64,000 nt of DNA, taken from Fontivita pretiosa (GTDB taxonomy: Bacteria; Planctomycetota; Phycisphaerae; Tepidisphaerales; Tepidisphaeraceae). Each line of letters begins with the position of its first letter. The stretch's first letter is position 1. Shown one piece after another: positions 50,791 to 58,740 of this stretch. The notes under the pieces were generated by a model, which was not told the origin of the DNA, ran no database searches, and worked only from the letters and a program-made list of their open reading frames with translations. The position numbers were made by a program, and so were the translations under genes. Location of the stretch: NCBI RefSeq assembly GCF_050410795.1, contig NZ_CP191258.1, positions 3,224,001-3,288,000 of the forward strand. Reading direction: 5' to 3'.

Positions 50791-52329
50791 ATGCGTTACG
50801 TTGTCGCCATCGATCAGGGTACGACCAGCACGCGGTGCATTCTGTTCGACCGCGACTGCACCATCGTCGCGGCGGCGCAGAAGGAGCACGAGCAGATCCT
50901 GCCGCGCCCGGGCTGGGTCGAGCACGATGCGATGGAGATCTGGCATCGCACGCAGGAAGTGATCGAGCAGGCGATCCGCGCCGCCGGCGCACGCCCGGGC
51001 CAGATTGCCGCCGTTGGCATCGCCAACCAGCGCGAGACCACCGTGCTGTGGGACCGCACGACCGGCCGACCCGTCTGCAACGCCATCGTCTGGCAGGACA
51101 CCCGCACCAAAGCGCTTTGCGACGAGCTGGCCCGCGCCGACTCGGCCGGACAGGATCGCTTCCGCGATCGCGTCGGGCTGCCGCTGGCCACCTATTTCTC
51201 CGGGCCGAAGATCCGCTGGATCCTGGACAACGTTCCCGGCGTGCGCGAAGCCGCCCGGCAGGGACGCGTCCTCTTCGGCAACATCGACACGTGGCTGATC
51301 TGGAATCTGACTGGCGGCGCCGAACGCGCCGGCCCCGACCCGCAGGCGGCGCACGTCACCGACGTCACCAACGCCAGCCGAACCATGCTGATGAATCTTG
51401 CCACGCTGGACTGGGATCAGGCGATGCTGGAGGCGCTGGACGTGCCCCGGGCGATGCTGCCGCGGATCGTGCCTTCCAGCGCCGCCGACCCACGCGGCTG
51501 GGGCACAACATCACGCCACGGCGTCTTCGGGGATCAGATCCCGGTCTGCGGCGATTTGGGCGACCAGCAGGCGGCGCTGGTCGGGCAGGCATGCTTCGCG
51601 CCGGGCGAGTCGAAGAACACCTACGGCACCGGCTGCTTCATGCTCCTGAACTCGGGCGAGCGACCGGTGCGCTCCGAGCGCGGCCTGCTCAGCACCGTGG
51701 CCTACCGGTTCGGCGACGCCCCGGCCGCCTACGCGCTGGAAGGCTCCGTCGCCGTCGCCGGGGCGCTGGTGCAGTGGTTGCGCGACAATCTGGGGTTGAT
51801 TCACAGCTCCGCCGAAATCGAAGCGTTGGCGCGAAGCGTGGATGACAGCGGCGGGGTGTTCATCGTGCCGGCGTTTTCGGGGCTGTTTGCACCGTATTGG
51901 CGAAGCGACGCGCGCGGGGTGATCGTCGGCCTGACCCGGCAGACCAATCGGGCGCACCTGGCGCGGGCGGCGCTGGAGGCCACGGCTTTCCAGACCCGCG
52001 ACGTGGTGCAGGCGATGATCGCCGACAGCGGCGTGCCGCTGAGCAGTTTACGAGTGGATGGCGGGATGTGCGTCAACGAGTTGCTGATGCAGTTTCAGGC
52101 CGACGTGCTTGGGGTGGAGGTGGTTCGCCCGAAGATCACCGAAACGACGGCGCTGGGGGCGGCGTATGCCGCGGGCTTGGCCGTCGGATTCTGGAAGGAC
52201 CTGGATGAGCTGCGCAGTGGCTGGCGCGAGGATCGTCGCTGGCGGCCGACGATGCCCCAGCCGCAGTGCGAACACCTGTGCCGCTGCTGGCAGAGGGCGG
52301 TGCAGCGCTCGTTCGGCTGGGTACAGTGA
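50791..52329 (+). CDS. glpK: Glycerol kinase
   Basis: GlpK phosphorylates glycerol to sn-glycerol-3-phosphate using ATP. The 512-residue protein fits the FGGY family: the N-terminal phosphate-1 motif VAIDQGTTSTRCILFD, then PGWVEHDAMEIW, the FGGY-signature-like VWQDTRTKALCDELARADSA region, then NTYGTGCFMLLNSGERP and the C-terminal LRVDGGMCVNELLMQFQADV. Length and order are normal. No glpF, glpD or glpR is adjacent, so regulation must be sought elsewhere. A hairpin sits between the preceding gene and its ATG. Confidence 0.95.
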   Translation: MRYVVAIDQGTTSTRCILFDRDCTIVAAAQKEHEQILPRPGWVEHDAMEIWHRTQEVIEQAIRAAGARPGQIAAVGIANQRETTVLWDRTTGRPVCNAIVWQDTRTKALCDELARADSAGQDRFRDRVGLPLATYFSGPKIRWILDNVPGVREAARQGRVLFGNIDTWLIWNLTGGAERAGPDPQAAHVTDVTNASRTMLMNLATLDWDQAMLEALDVPRAMLPRIVPSSAADPRGWGTTSRHGVFGDQIPVCGDLGDQQAALVGQACFAPGESKNTYGTGCFMLLNSGERPVRSERGLLSTVAYRFGDAPAAYALEGSVAVAGALVQWLRDNLGLIHSSAEIEALARSVDDSGGVFIVPAFSGLFAPYWRSDARGVIVGLTRQTNRAHLARAALEATAFQTRDVVQAMIADSGVPLSSLRVDGGMCVNELLMQFQADVLGVEVVRPKITETTALGAAYAAGLAVGFWKDLDELRSGWREDRRWRPTMPQPQCEHLCRCWQRAVQRSFGWVQ

Positions 52330-52451
52330 AATGGCCGCACCGGGCAGTGCCCGCGCGGTCAAGTGCCTGCGCCGTCGGGTGCCCGCGGGGTGAAGTGCCT
52401 TCACGGCGGCGAAACTGGAGAAACCGCGACCGGCCGTCCGATAAGTCCAAG

Positions 52452-53084
52452 GTGGAATCCTCCAGGCAAGCGGCGACAGTGGCGGATCTGGCGGCGGCGA
52501 CTCACGCCGCGCCCCCGGTGCATGCGCCCCAGCCGGCGGCTGCGGATGCCGCCGGACAGCGCCCGCCCGTGGCGTCGCCGCATAGCCTGCCGCAGGATCG
52601 CGCCGGCGCCTGGACGATCCCGCTGCTGTGCGCGGGCGTGGCGATCATCGCCTGCTGCCTGCTCATTCCCGCCGCCGACGAAAACCGACGACTGGTCTAC
52701 GAGCGCGAGAAGCTGCGGCTGGATCTGGAGCAGATTCACCGACAGATCGCAGTGAACGATGAGTTTCTGCACCGCGTGGCGGACGATCCGACACTGCTGG
52801 AACGGCTTGCGCAGCGGCAGATGAAGCTCGTGCGCGAGGGCACCAGCGTGCTGGAGCTCAAGGGACAAGCCGACCGGCGGCACGACCTGTCGCCTTTTCT
52901 GCTGGTGACGCTTCCCCCCCCGGCGGAGCTTCCGCCTTACAAACCGATCGGCGGCAGGTTTTCGCAGATGTGCCGGCAGCCGCGCTCGCGGCTGCTGCTG
53001 ATGGGCGCCGGGATGCTGCTGCTGGCCGCCGGGCTGGTCTTGGGCGCCGCAGGCCGCAGAGCCTGGGCTGATCCACTTGATTGA
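52452..53084 (+). CDS. Bitopic membrane protein with septum-initiator-like coiled coil
   Basis: This protein has about 210 residues. After a polar Pro/Ala-rich N-terminus (VHAPQPAAADAAGQRPPVAS) there is a membrane helix (WTIPLLCAGVAIIACCLLIP) followed by a coiled coil (ENRRLVYEREKLRLDLEQIH). Then comes VADDPTLLERLAQRQMKLVR followed by EGTSVLEL, and a C-terminal membrane helix (LLLMGAGMLLLAAGLVLGAA). Helix, coiled coil, then ER-x-A-R-x-x-x-x-V-x-x-G recalls FtsB/DivIC-type proteins, but a second helix is unusual, so the likeness is only suggestive. The GTG at 52452 is chosen because upstream in-frame residues are not conserved-looking and overlap glpK. It is followed closely by the next gene. 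Confidence 0.6.
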   Translation: MESSRQAATVADLAAATHAAPPVHAPQPAAADAAGQRPPVASPHSLPQDRAGAWTIPLLCAGVAIIACCLLIPAADENRRLVYEREKLRLDLEQIHRQIAVNDEFLHRVADDPTLLERLAQRQMKLVREGTSVLELKGQADRRHDLSPFLLVTLPPPAELPPYKPIGGRFSQMCRQPRSRLLLMGAGMLLLAAGLVLGAAGRRAWADPLD

Positions 53085-53128
53085 CGATCGTTTTGCATCA
53101 GCGCGCCGCGCGCGGCTATGATCGGGCG

Positions 53129-54253
53129 ATGGTTCCACCCAAGCCGCGTCGCGCCACGATTCCCGGTGCTGTTCTGGCATTCGTACTCGCGCTGTTCTGC
53201 GTTGCAGGCAACTTACTGGCCTGGAGCTACAAGGAACACATCCTGTTTACCCGCCTGGCGGTGCTGCGGCTGCTGGAGGATCCGGCCACGCCCGCGGAGA
53301 TGAAAGCCTGGCTTGGGCAGGCCGCGGGCGATTTGCCCAACCTCGAGCAGAACGAGCGTTTTTTCATGACGCGGCGCGTCGGGCGGATTCCCGTCGGTTA
53401 CACCGACATGATCTACTGGGCGTGCGTGCCGGACATGGAGGCCGAGAACCGCGCGGCCGAGGCGGTCGAGCCGTTCAAGGTCAAGGAGCGAATGCTTCAC
53501 TTCATCGACCTGGAGCTGCTGCTGCCTGAGCAGAGCCGGCACGAGTACAAACACGACCTGTCCAACAAGCCCCGCCCGCAGGATATCCCGCGGAACATCG
53601 ACGATCCGCGTCTGGCGCAGGCGGGCATGCTGCCGCACCGTGTCGAGCAATGTTATCGGGAGCTTGTCGCGGCGATCCGCGCCGGCAGGCTGCACGCGCC
53701 CGCTGCCGACCTCCAGCAGAAGTACCAGACCGCCACCTACTGGGCCGGGTATCTGTCGCACTACCTGGCCGACAATACGCAGCCGCATCATGCGACGGTG
53801 GATTACAAGAGCCAGTCGTACTTCGCGAACCGCGCCAAGGCGCCCAACATCCACGCGGAGATGGAATACCGGATGTGCGATGACGAGCACGAGCCATTTT
53901 CAGACCTGCGGCAGGAGTACTGGCAACTGCTGCTGCGGCAGCTTGGCGAGTTTGAGGATCCGATCAGGACCGACGATCCGTGGCAGGCGACGGTGGAAGT
54001 CTCGCTGCGCAGCTACGATGCCCTGCCGCTGATCGGCCTGGCCGCGATGCACGCCGCCGGACAGGCCGGCACACCCGATCATCCCACCGGCCAGATCTCC
54101 GGCACGTTCGACACCCGGGCCTTTTTCCGTTTCACGGGGCCATACCTGGGTCGGCAGATGTCGGTGCTGGAAATGAAGGCGATCCAGAGTGCCTGGGCCA
54201 TCAAGCGCATCGAACGCGTGCTGCGAGAGGCGTGGCTGGAGGCGCACAAGTGA
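53129..54253 (+). CDS. Zinc-dependent phospholipase C/S1-P1 nuclease-like exported protein
   Basis: This 374-residue protein has a signal peptide (VLAFVLALFCVAGNLLA) that ends just before WSYKEHILFTRLAV. A mature N-terminal Trp followed by a His suits this superfamily, in which the mature N-terminal tryptophan helps bind zinc. Other metal candidates are HDL (about 160), HYLADNTQPHHATV (about 215, H-x3-D then H-H) and a later His/Asp region MHAAGQAGTPDHP. It would act outside the cytoplasm on phospholipid or nucleic acid. I chose the ATG at 53129, near a TATGAT box that ends 6 bases before it; an earlier in-frame start at 53081 is not supported. Confidence 0.8.
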   Translation: MVPPKPRRATIPGAVLAFVLALFCVAGNLLAWSYKEHILFTRLAVLRLLEDPATPAEMKAWLGQAAGDLPNLEQNERFFMTRRVGRIPVGYTDMIYWACVPDMEAENRAAEAVEPFKVKERMLHFIDLELLLPEQSRHEYKHDLSNKPRPQDIPRNIDDPRLAQAGMLPHRVEQCYRELVAAIRAGRLHAPAADLQQKYQTATYWAGYLSHYLADNTQPHHATVDYKSQSYFANRAKAPNIHAEMEYRMCDDEHEPFSDLRQEYWQLLLRQLGEFEDPIRTDDPWQATVEVSLRSYDALPLIGLAAMHAAGQAGTPDHPTGQISGTFDTRAFFRFTGPYLGRQMSVLEMKAIQSAWAIKRIERVLREAWLEAHK

Positions 54254-54298
54254 GACGATCGTGCGCCGCCCGGGCAGCGGAAGGATCTCGGCGATGCT

Positions 54299-55309
54299 TC
54301 AGTTGACCTCGGCAAGGATGATCGTCAGATCGTCCTTTGGGCTGAGGCTGCCGGCCTGCGAGTCGATGTGATCCGCGAGGCTGGCGATGAGCTGCTCGCC
54401 TTTGAGCTGGGCGCGGCGTTCCAGTTCCCTTCGCCACTGGTCCGTGTCGATGCTGCCGTCGCCGCTGAAGGACACTTCCACTCCGTCGCTGAAAACGACC
54501 AGCCGATCGCCCGGCTGAAGCTGCACGGTGGCGGTGGCAAACGACTCGTTGGCGAAGATGCCCAGCAGGCTGCCGTCAACTTCGACACACTGCGTGGAGC
54601 CATCGGCGCGCAATATAACCGGATTGGGATGCCCGCCGCGGGCAAAGCTGCACTGAAGCGTCTGGCAGTCGATGGTTCCGTAAATGGCGGTGGCGAAGGT
54701 GGCGTAGGACAGGTGCTGTCCGACCAGCGCGTCGTTGAGCCGGGCCATGGTTTCGCCCGGCGCCAGCAGGCGGTAGCCCGCGGAATCGATCTGCTTGGTG
54801 ACCAGCGCGTTCTTGATGAACATGGTCAGCAGCGCCGCGGGCATGCCGTGACCGACCGCGTCGGCCATGTAAAAACCCACGTGCGTCTCGTCCAGCCGCA
54901 TCACGTCGTACAGATCGCCGCTGACATATCCGGCGGGGCGAAACAGGGTGTGGAATCGCACGCGTCCGACCTGCGGCAGTTGCTTGGGCAGAAAGTCCTG
55001 CTGCAACCGCGCCGCCAGCCGCATCTCCTCATCGATCCGGTGGATGTAATAGTTGACGGTCTGATCTCGCCGGCGAAGGATTTCGATCTCGCTGCTCAGG
55101 GCGGTGATCCGCGACTGAAGGAGCTGGATCTGCTGTTGAAGCAGTTGTGCGGCGGCGGTTCCCGCGCCGATGGAGGTTGGATCGGGCAGGTCGGTCCCGC
55201 CCGCGCCATCGCCGATGTCACGGTTGCCGATTTGCAGCGGTGTCATGCCAGACTCATGCCCAGGTGCGGTCGCGCCCCGCGCGGGCTGCGCCACCGCACG
55301 CGACGCCAT
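54299..55309 (-). CDS. SpoIIE-type PP2C serine phosphatase with coiled coil
   Basis: This 336-residue protein has a polar N-terminus, then a coiled coil (QLLQQQIQLLQSRITALSSE, about 50-85), then a SpoIIE/PP2C_2 domain. The domain starts MRLAARLQQDFLPKQLPQVG and contains GYVSGDLYDVMRLDETHVGF with the first metal Asp, MADAVGHGMPAALLT with the second, and SDGVEVSFSGDG. Such phosphatases usually dephosphorylate anti-anti-sigma factors or act downstream of a sensor. No receiver or sensor domain is seen; the coiled coil may dimerise it. Met at 55246 is an alternative start. No partner-switch gene is adjacent. Confidence 0.88.
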   Translation of the reverse strand: MASRAVAQPARGATAPGHESGMTPLQIGNRDIGDGAGGTDLPDPTSIGAGTAAAQLLQQQIQLLQSRITALSSEIEILRRRDQTVNYYIHRIDEEMRLAARLQQDFLPKQLPQVGRVRFHTLFRPAGYVSGDLYDVMRLDETHVGFYMADAVGHGMPAALLTMFIKNALVTKQIDSAGYRLLAPGETMARLNDALVGQHLSYATFATAIYGTIDCQTLQCSFARGGHPNPVILRADGSTQCVEVDGSLLGIFANESFATATVQLQPGDRLVVFSDGVEVSFSGDGSIDTDQWRRELERRAQLKGEQLIASLADHIDSQAGSLSPKDDLTIILAEVN

Positions 55310-55450
55310 TGCAGATTTCGGCGAGCCCGGGGCATCGCTTTACCCTGATTGTCAGTTGTCTCCCGCCAGCTTCCCCGCGGTTGTCGGACGTGCAAATGTG
55401 GACGAGCGCCGCTGGTCCCTGCTCACTCATCCCTCACTTCTCGTCTCTCA

Positions 55451-55936
55451 TCAATCGGCGCTTTCCGCGACGGCCTGGGGAATCGCCACCACATCCCCGA
55501 CTCGCACCCCCGCTTCCGCCGCCATGCCCTGGTTCAGCTCAATGGCATACTTGGCCGGGCGGTCGCTGCTGACGCTGCTCAGGTCGTACGGCTGCATTGG
55601 CTTGATGGCGACGATCCGCCCGGCGGCGTCGAGGTAGATGATGTCCAGCGGAATCCGCGTATTCTTCATCCAAAACGCCCGCCGCTGCTCATCGGGGAAC
55701 ACAAACAGCATCCCATGGTCTCGCGGCATCGAGTCGCGATGCATCAGGCCGATCTCGCGGGTCCTGTTGGTGTTGGCGACCTCAAGTGTGAAGGTGCGCT
55801 TGCCCAGGGTGATGCTGATCGTGGGCAGGGACTGCGGCTGGGGTGCCGCGCGGCGCGGACACCCCGCGACGCACATCATCATCCCCGCGGGCAACAGCAG
55901 AACGGTCAGGATCATTGTGGTATCCAGGTACTTCAT
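55451..55936 (-). CDS. DUF192 lipoprotein
   Basis: This 161-residue protein has a signal peptide and lipobox (MMMCVAGC) followed by the DUF192 domain. TREIGLMHRDSMPRDHGMLF and AFWMKNTRIPLDIIYLD are the family hallmarks, and KYAIELNQGMAAEAGVRVGD closes the domain. DUF192 proteins are small exported proteins of unknown activity. The stop is at 55451. The gene overlaps the upstream membrane protein by 4 bases (ATGA), so they form a two-gene unit, and the SpoIIE-type phosphatase follows in the same direction. Confidence 0.9.
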   Translation of the reverse strand: MKYLDTTMILTVLLLPAGMMMCVAGCPRRAAPQPQSLPTISITLGKRTFTLEVANTNRTREIGLMHRDSMPRDHGMLFVFPDEQRRAFWMKNTRIPLDIIYLDAAGRIVAIKPMQPYDLSSVSSDRPAKYAIELNQGMAAEAGVRVGDVVAIPQAVAESAD

Positions 55937-56289
55937 TCGCTTGAATCCGAGTGATCATCGTGGTGTCGTCTGCGCCGCCGGAGCTGATATGTCAGCCGCA
56001 GGTCCACCAGCCCCAGCACGACGATCGCGCCCAGCAGCGCGAGGACGGACAGAAGCAGCACAGCCGCCCACGTGACACGCCGACGCTCGATGGCCACGTA
56101 GAACGCATAGAACGCGACGGCGAGCAGGAACATGGCCGCGCCACCGGTGCGCCGCAGGGCGATGCGCAGGCGGTTGGTCCGGGGATTCTCGATGCCCGCC
56201 AGGTTCGCCGCAGCGCGCGAGTAAAAGATATAAAACCAACCCGCCGCGGCGACGAGCAGCGCGAAGATGCCAGAGAGAATTCGCTCCAT
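55933..56289 (-). CDS. Small membrane protein of unknown function
   Basis: The 118-residue protein has three hydrophobic segments (about 5-22, 50-67 and 75-96) and a basic, His-rich C-terminus (RRRRRHHDDHSDSSE). It has no recognisable domain. It is first in a unit with the DUF192 lipoprotein, the stop and start overlapping by four bases. The His/Asp-rich tail might bind metal, but this is speculation. Confidence 0.7.
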   Translation of the reverse strand: MERILSGIFALLVAAAGWFYIFYSRAAANLAGIENPRTNRLRIALRRTGGAAMFLLAVAFYAFYVAIERRRVTWAAVLLLSVLALLGAIVVLGLVDLRLTYQLRRRRRHHDDHSDSSE

Positions 56290-56314
56290 CGCCTACCATT
56301 GAAACGCAAGGGCA

Positions 56315-56343
56315 CTGACAACGCTAGGACCACGCGTTACAAT
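56315..56343 (+). promoter_or_regulatory. Candidate sigma-70 promoter for the following gene
   Basis: CTGACA (56315-56320), a 17-bp spacer and TACAAT (56338-56343) match the bacterial consensus well. The gene starting at 56513 lies downstream on the same strand, with a leader of about 160 nt. Confidence 0.55.
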
Positions 56344-56512
56344 ACACACGGCGCCAACCAGACGTGTGTTTTTGCCGGACACTCGGCGTGAAGTCTGTGG
56401 TGGGTGTGTGGCGGTTTGTAGTCGAACTGGTGTGGTGCCTCAGGCCTGCCGTTTACGGGCCGGGTCCTCCGCGGGTGAAACTGTCTCTGCCAAATTCTAG
56501 GAGAGAACGTTA

Positions 56513-57079
56513 ATGTCAGCCAATCGCACACTACCGGAATGGGCGATGTGTCTTCCGGCGCACCTGAGACCACCAGTGCACGCAATCGATGCCCTTGAGC
56601 GACTACGTGTCCAAATCGGAGTGTCGGCCGACGAATTCTGTGTCCACGTGGGTGGCCATCCAGAGACAACGAAGCGGGCATTGCGGCATGAATTCGAACT
56701 GCTGGGGCGCGTGCACCCCCACCTTTCGGAACGCGAACGATTTGCAATGATCTTGTTGGACCGCGCCATCAAATCCATTGTCTCCGGTGGGTCGACTTTC
56801 GGGATCAAACTAGACTTTGGCGACCCGTTGGACCAAGCAAGAGAGATTGTGTCGAACTTTAGTGAACTCGATAATCTCTTAGTTTGGATCGTGAACCAAG
56901 AAGCGGTAACGGAGCCTAAGGTTCCAGGCCATCCACAATACGCATGGGCCGAAGCCAGAATCTCCGAGATCTTGGAGGCAGCGAACCATGCTACATCGGC
57001 CGAAGTGAACCTCGCTCGCGAATCCCAGCCGTCCCCAAAGCTCCTGCGGCGACTGATCGCGTTGCTCGGCCTACATTGA
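56513..57079 (+). CDS. Hypothetical protein, accessory region
   Basis: This 188-residue product is not recognised. It is mostly helical and soluble, with a charged middle (RALRHEFELLGRVHPHLSER), a hydrophobic strand pair (DNLLVWIVNQEAV) and a basic, leucine-rich end (KLLRRLIALLGLH). GGAG lies 8 bases upstream of the ATG and a good promoter precedes it. It has no signal peptide. Base composition is lower in GC than the surroundings and it is convergent with another unrecognised gene 30 bp away, so the pair may be an acquired cargo. Confidence 0.65.
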   Translation: MSANRTLPEWAMCLPAHLRPPVHAIDALERLRVQIGVSADEFCVHVGGHPETTKRALRHEFELLGRVHPHLSERERFAMILLDRAIKSIVSGGSTFGIKLDFGDPLDQAREIVSNFSELDNLLVWIVNQEAVTEPKVPGHPQYAWAEARISEILEAANHATSAEVNLARESQPSPKLLRRLIALLGLH

Positions 57080-57109
57080 GGATGGGACGGCTGCGTGCAT
57101 GTTTGCTCT

Positions 57110-57925
57110 TCACCTCCCTCGCCATCCGCGTTTTGCCGGGCATTCCTTGTGACCATCGTTGTACCACTGAATGCTGATCCGATTGTCGATGATCTCGCAA
57201 GTCGCGAATTTGATCTGCGGCATGAGGGTCGGATCAAACGACCGGAACGCGCGCCCGTTGATAACGCCGACGATCCGTGGTGGCATCGCGCCTAGACCAA
57301 AGACGAGAACACCGGCGACAGGTTGACGCCTGTCCTTCAACCCGTCGGCGGCCGCTTCCAAGAACAACGCATTTCGCAGCCCCGTGACGAGTTGCCCCCG
57401 CTCCGTGGGGCATGCCTGGGCTGGGCGAATCGGCACGACATACTCTACGTGGGAGATCAGCATGTCCTCGGCCAGATGCTCGACATCGATGCTTGCCCAT
57501 AAGTGCAGCATGCCAACTGCGATCAACGTAGGAGCGTCCGTGTGCCTGCATTGTGTCACCTTGCCGGAGATGCATGTACGGAGCAGCTTGGCTATCGAAC
57601 CGACGCTACCCCCCTTCCACGTCGGGTCGTCTGGTATCCACAGTTCACGCTCAATGGCTTTGGTGTCCAATGATGTTACTTCGACGTAGAAGTAATGGCC
57701 CTTCTGGCGGCAGCGATAGTCTGGTCCCCCAGTTGAGAAATCCTCATACGGCTCAATCAACTCGCAATACTGACGCAGGTGGCGGGCGATCAGCGCGTCG
57801 CAGATCGCTCCCTGCGGGTTTGAGCGTCGTATGGCCTCGAACCGCTTGACCCGCAGGTCTCCGAATTGTCTCAGCCACGCGATGTGGGCATTCATGGCAG
57901 CGGTGCACAGGCGTTCCAAGAGCAT
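57110..57925 (-). CDS. Hypothetical protein with a possible PD-(D/E)XK-like motif
   Basis: This 271-residue protein is soluble and unrecognised. The stretch STGGPDYRCRQKGHYFYVEV, continued by TSLDTKAIERELW, has the shape of a restriction-endonuclease-like core: PD, strand, then an E-x-T in place of E-x-K. The remainder holds a helix-rich N-terminal region and a beta-rich C-terminal one, without other motifs. The gene lies in the same lower-GC patch as its convergent neighbour. If the motif is real, it would be a nuclease, such as a defence or repair enzyme. Start codon and catalytic assignment are uncertain. Confidence 0.6.
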   Translation of the reverse strand: MLLERLCTAAMNAHIAWLRQFGDLRVKRFEAIRRSNPQGAICDALIARHLRQYCELIEPYEDFSTGGPDYRCRQKGHYFYVEVTSLDTKAIERELWIPDDPTWKGGSVGSIAKLLRTCISGKVTQCRHTDAPTLIAVGMLHLWASIDVEHLAEDMLISHVEYVVPIRPAQACPTERGQLVTGLRNALFLEAAADGLKDRRQPVAGVLVFGLGAMPPRIVGVINGRAFRSFDPTLMPQIKFATCEIIDNRISIQWYNDGHKECPAKRGWRGR

Positions 57926-58095
57926 AATTCATCAATTCTACGACGTCGTCGGCGCCTAATGCAAAGCGAGCTAGGTGCGCCAAGACTTTCCGACTGCCTC
58001 TGAAGAGACGTCGTTGCTGAAAGTTGAAGCGTTCTAGGACCCGTCACTGTGCGGCCGGATCGCTCACGTGGTGAAGAGCGGCGTCGAGCATTCGG

Positions 58096-58740
58096 TCAAC
58101 CCTTCGCGGCGGGGTGGATTCCCGCCGCCGCCAGCAGGGCTTTGGTGGTGGTCATCGGCAGGCCGACGATGTTGGTGTGGCAGCCGCGCAGACGCTCGAC
58201 GAAGGGGTCGGGATCCTGGATGCCATACCCGCCGGCCTTGCCCTGCCACAGGCCGCTTTCGACGTACTCGTCGATCTGGCGTGAGCTGAGCAGTCGCATG
58301 CGAACGGCGGACATGACGCGCGCCTGCTGGGCAAAGCCGGGCACCAGCCGCACCACCGCGACGCCGGTGATCACGATATGCGTCGTGCCGCTGAGCAGGC
58401 GGAGCATCTTGCGGGCCTGATTGGCGTCGCGGGGTTTGTTGAGAATCATGTCGCCGAAGGCGACGACGGTGTCGGCGGCCAGGACCACATCCGCCGGGTG
58501 CCGCGCCGCAACGGCGTCGGCCTTCTCCCGCGCCAGCTTCAACGCCAACTCCGATGGAAGAATATCGCGGGGGAAGTCTTCCTCATCGATGTTGGCCGGA
58601 TCAACGATGAACTGATAGCCTGCCTGGCGGAGCAGCTCCTGACGGCGTGGGGAGGCGCTGGCGAGCACGAACTGCTCCTGGGCGGGCTGGGTCGCCGCCA
58701 TGGATTCCACGGCGAGGTTGGATTCGGTCGCAGCGGTCAT
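58096..58740 (-). CDS. maf: Maf-family nucleoside triphosphate pyrophosphatase
   Basis: Maf proteins hydrolyse dTTP/UTP or modified nucleotides to the monophosphate. The core starts FVLASASPRRQELLRQAGY, followed by LAREKADAVAARHPADVVLA with ADTVVAFGD, then VERLRGCHTNIVGLPM near the C-terminus. These give the substrate pocket and the metal Asp. The N-terminal 23 residues before the core are a variable extension. The ATG at 58740 overlaps the stop of the patatin gene by 4 bases, so the two are co-transcribed. Confidence 0.9.
   Translation of the reverse strand: MTAATESNLAVESMAATQPAQEQFVLASASPRRQELLRQAGYQFIVDPANIDEEDFPRDILPSELALKLAREKADAVAARHPADVVLAADTVVAFGDMILNKPRDANQARKMLRLLSGTTHIVITGVAVVRLVPGFAQQARVMSAVRMRLLSSRQIDEYVESGLWQGKAGGYGIQDPDPFVERLRGCHTNIVGLPMTTTKALLAAAGIHPAAKG

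Noticed and set aside
56337..56747. 136-residue minus-strand open frame
   Set aside because: It overlaps the promoter and start of the plus-strand gene at 56513 and has His/Pro/Arg bias only.
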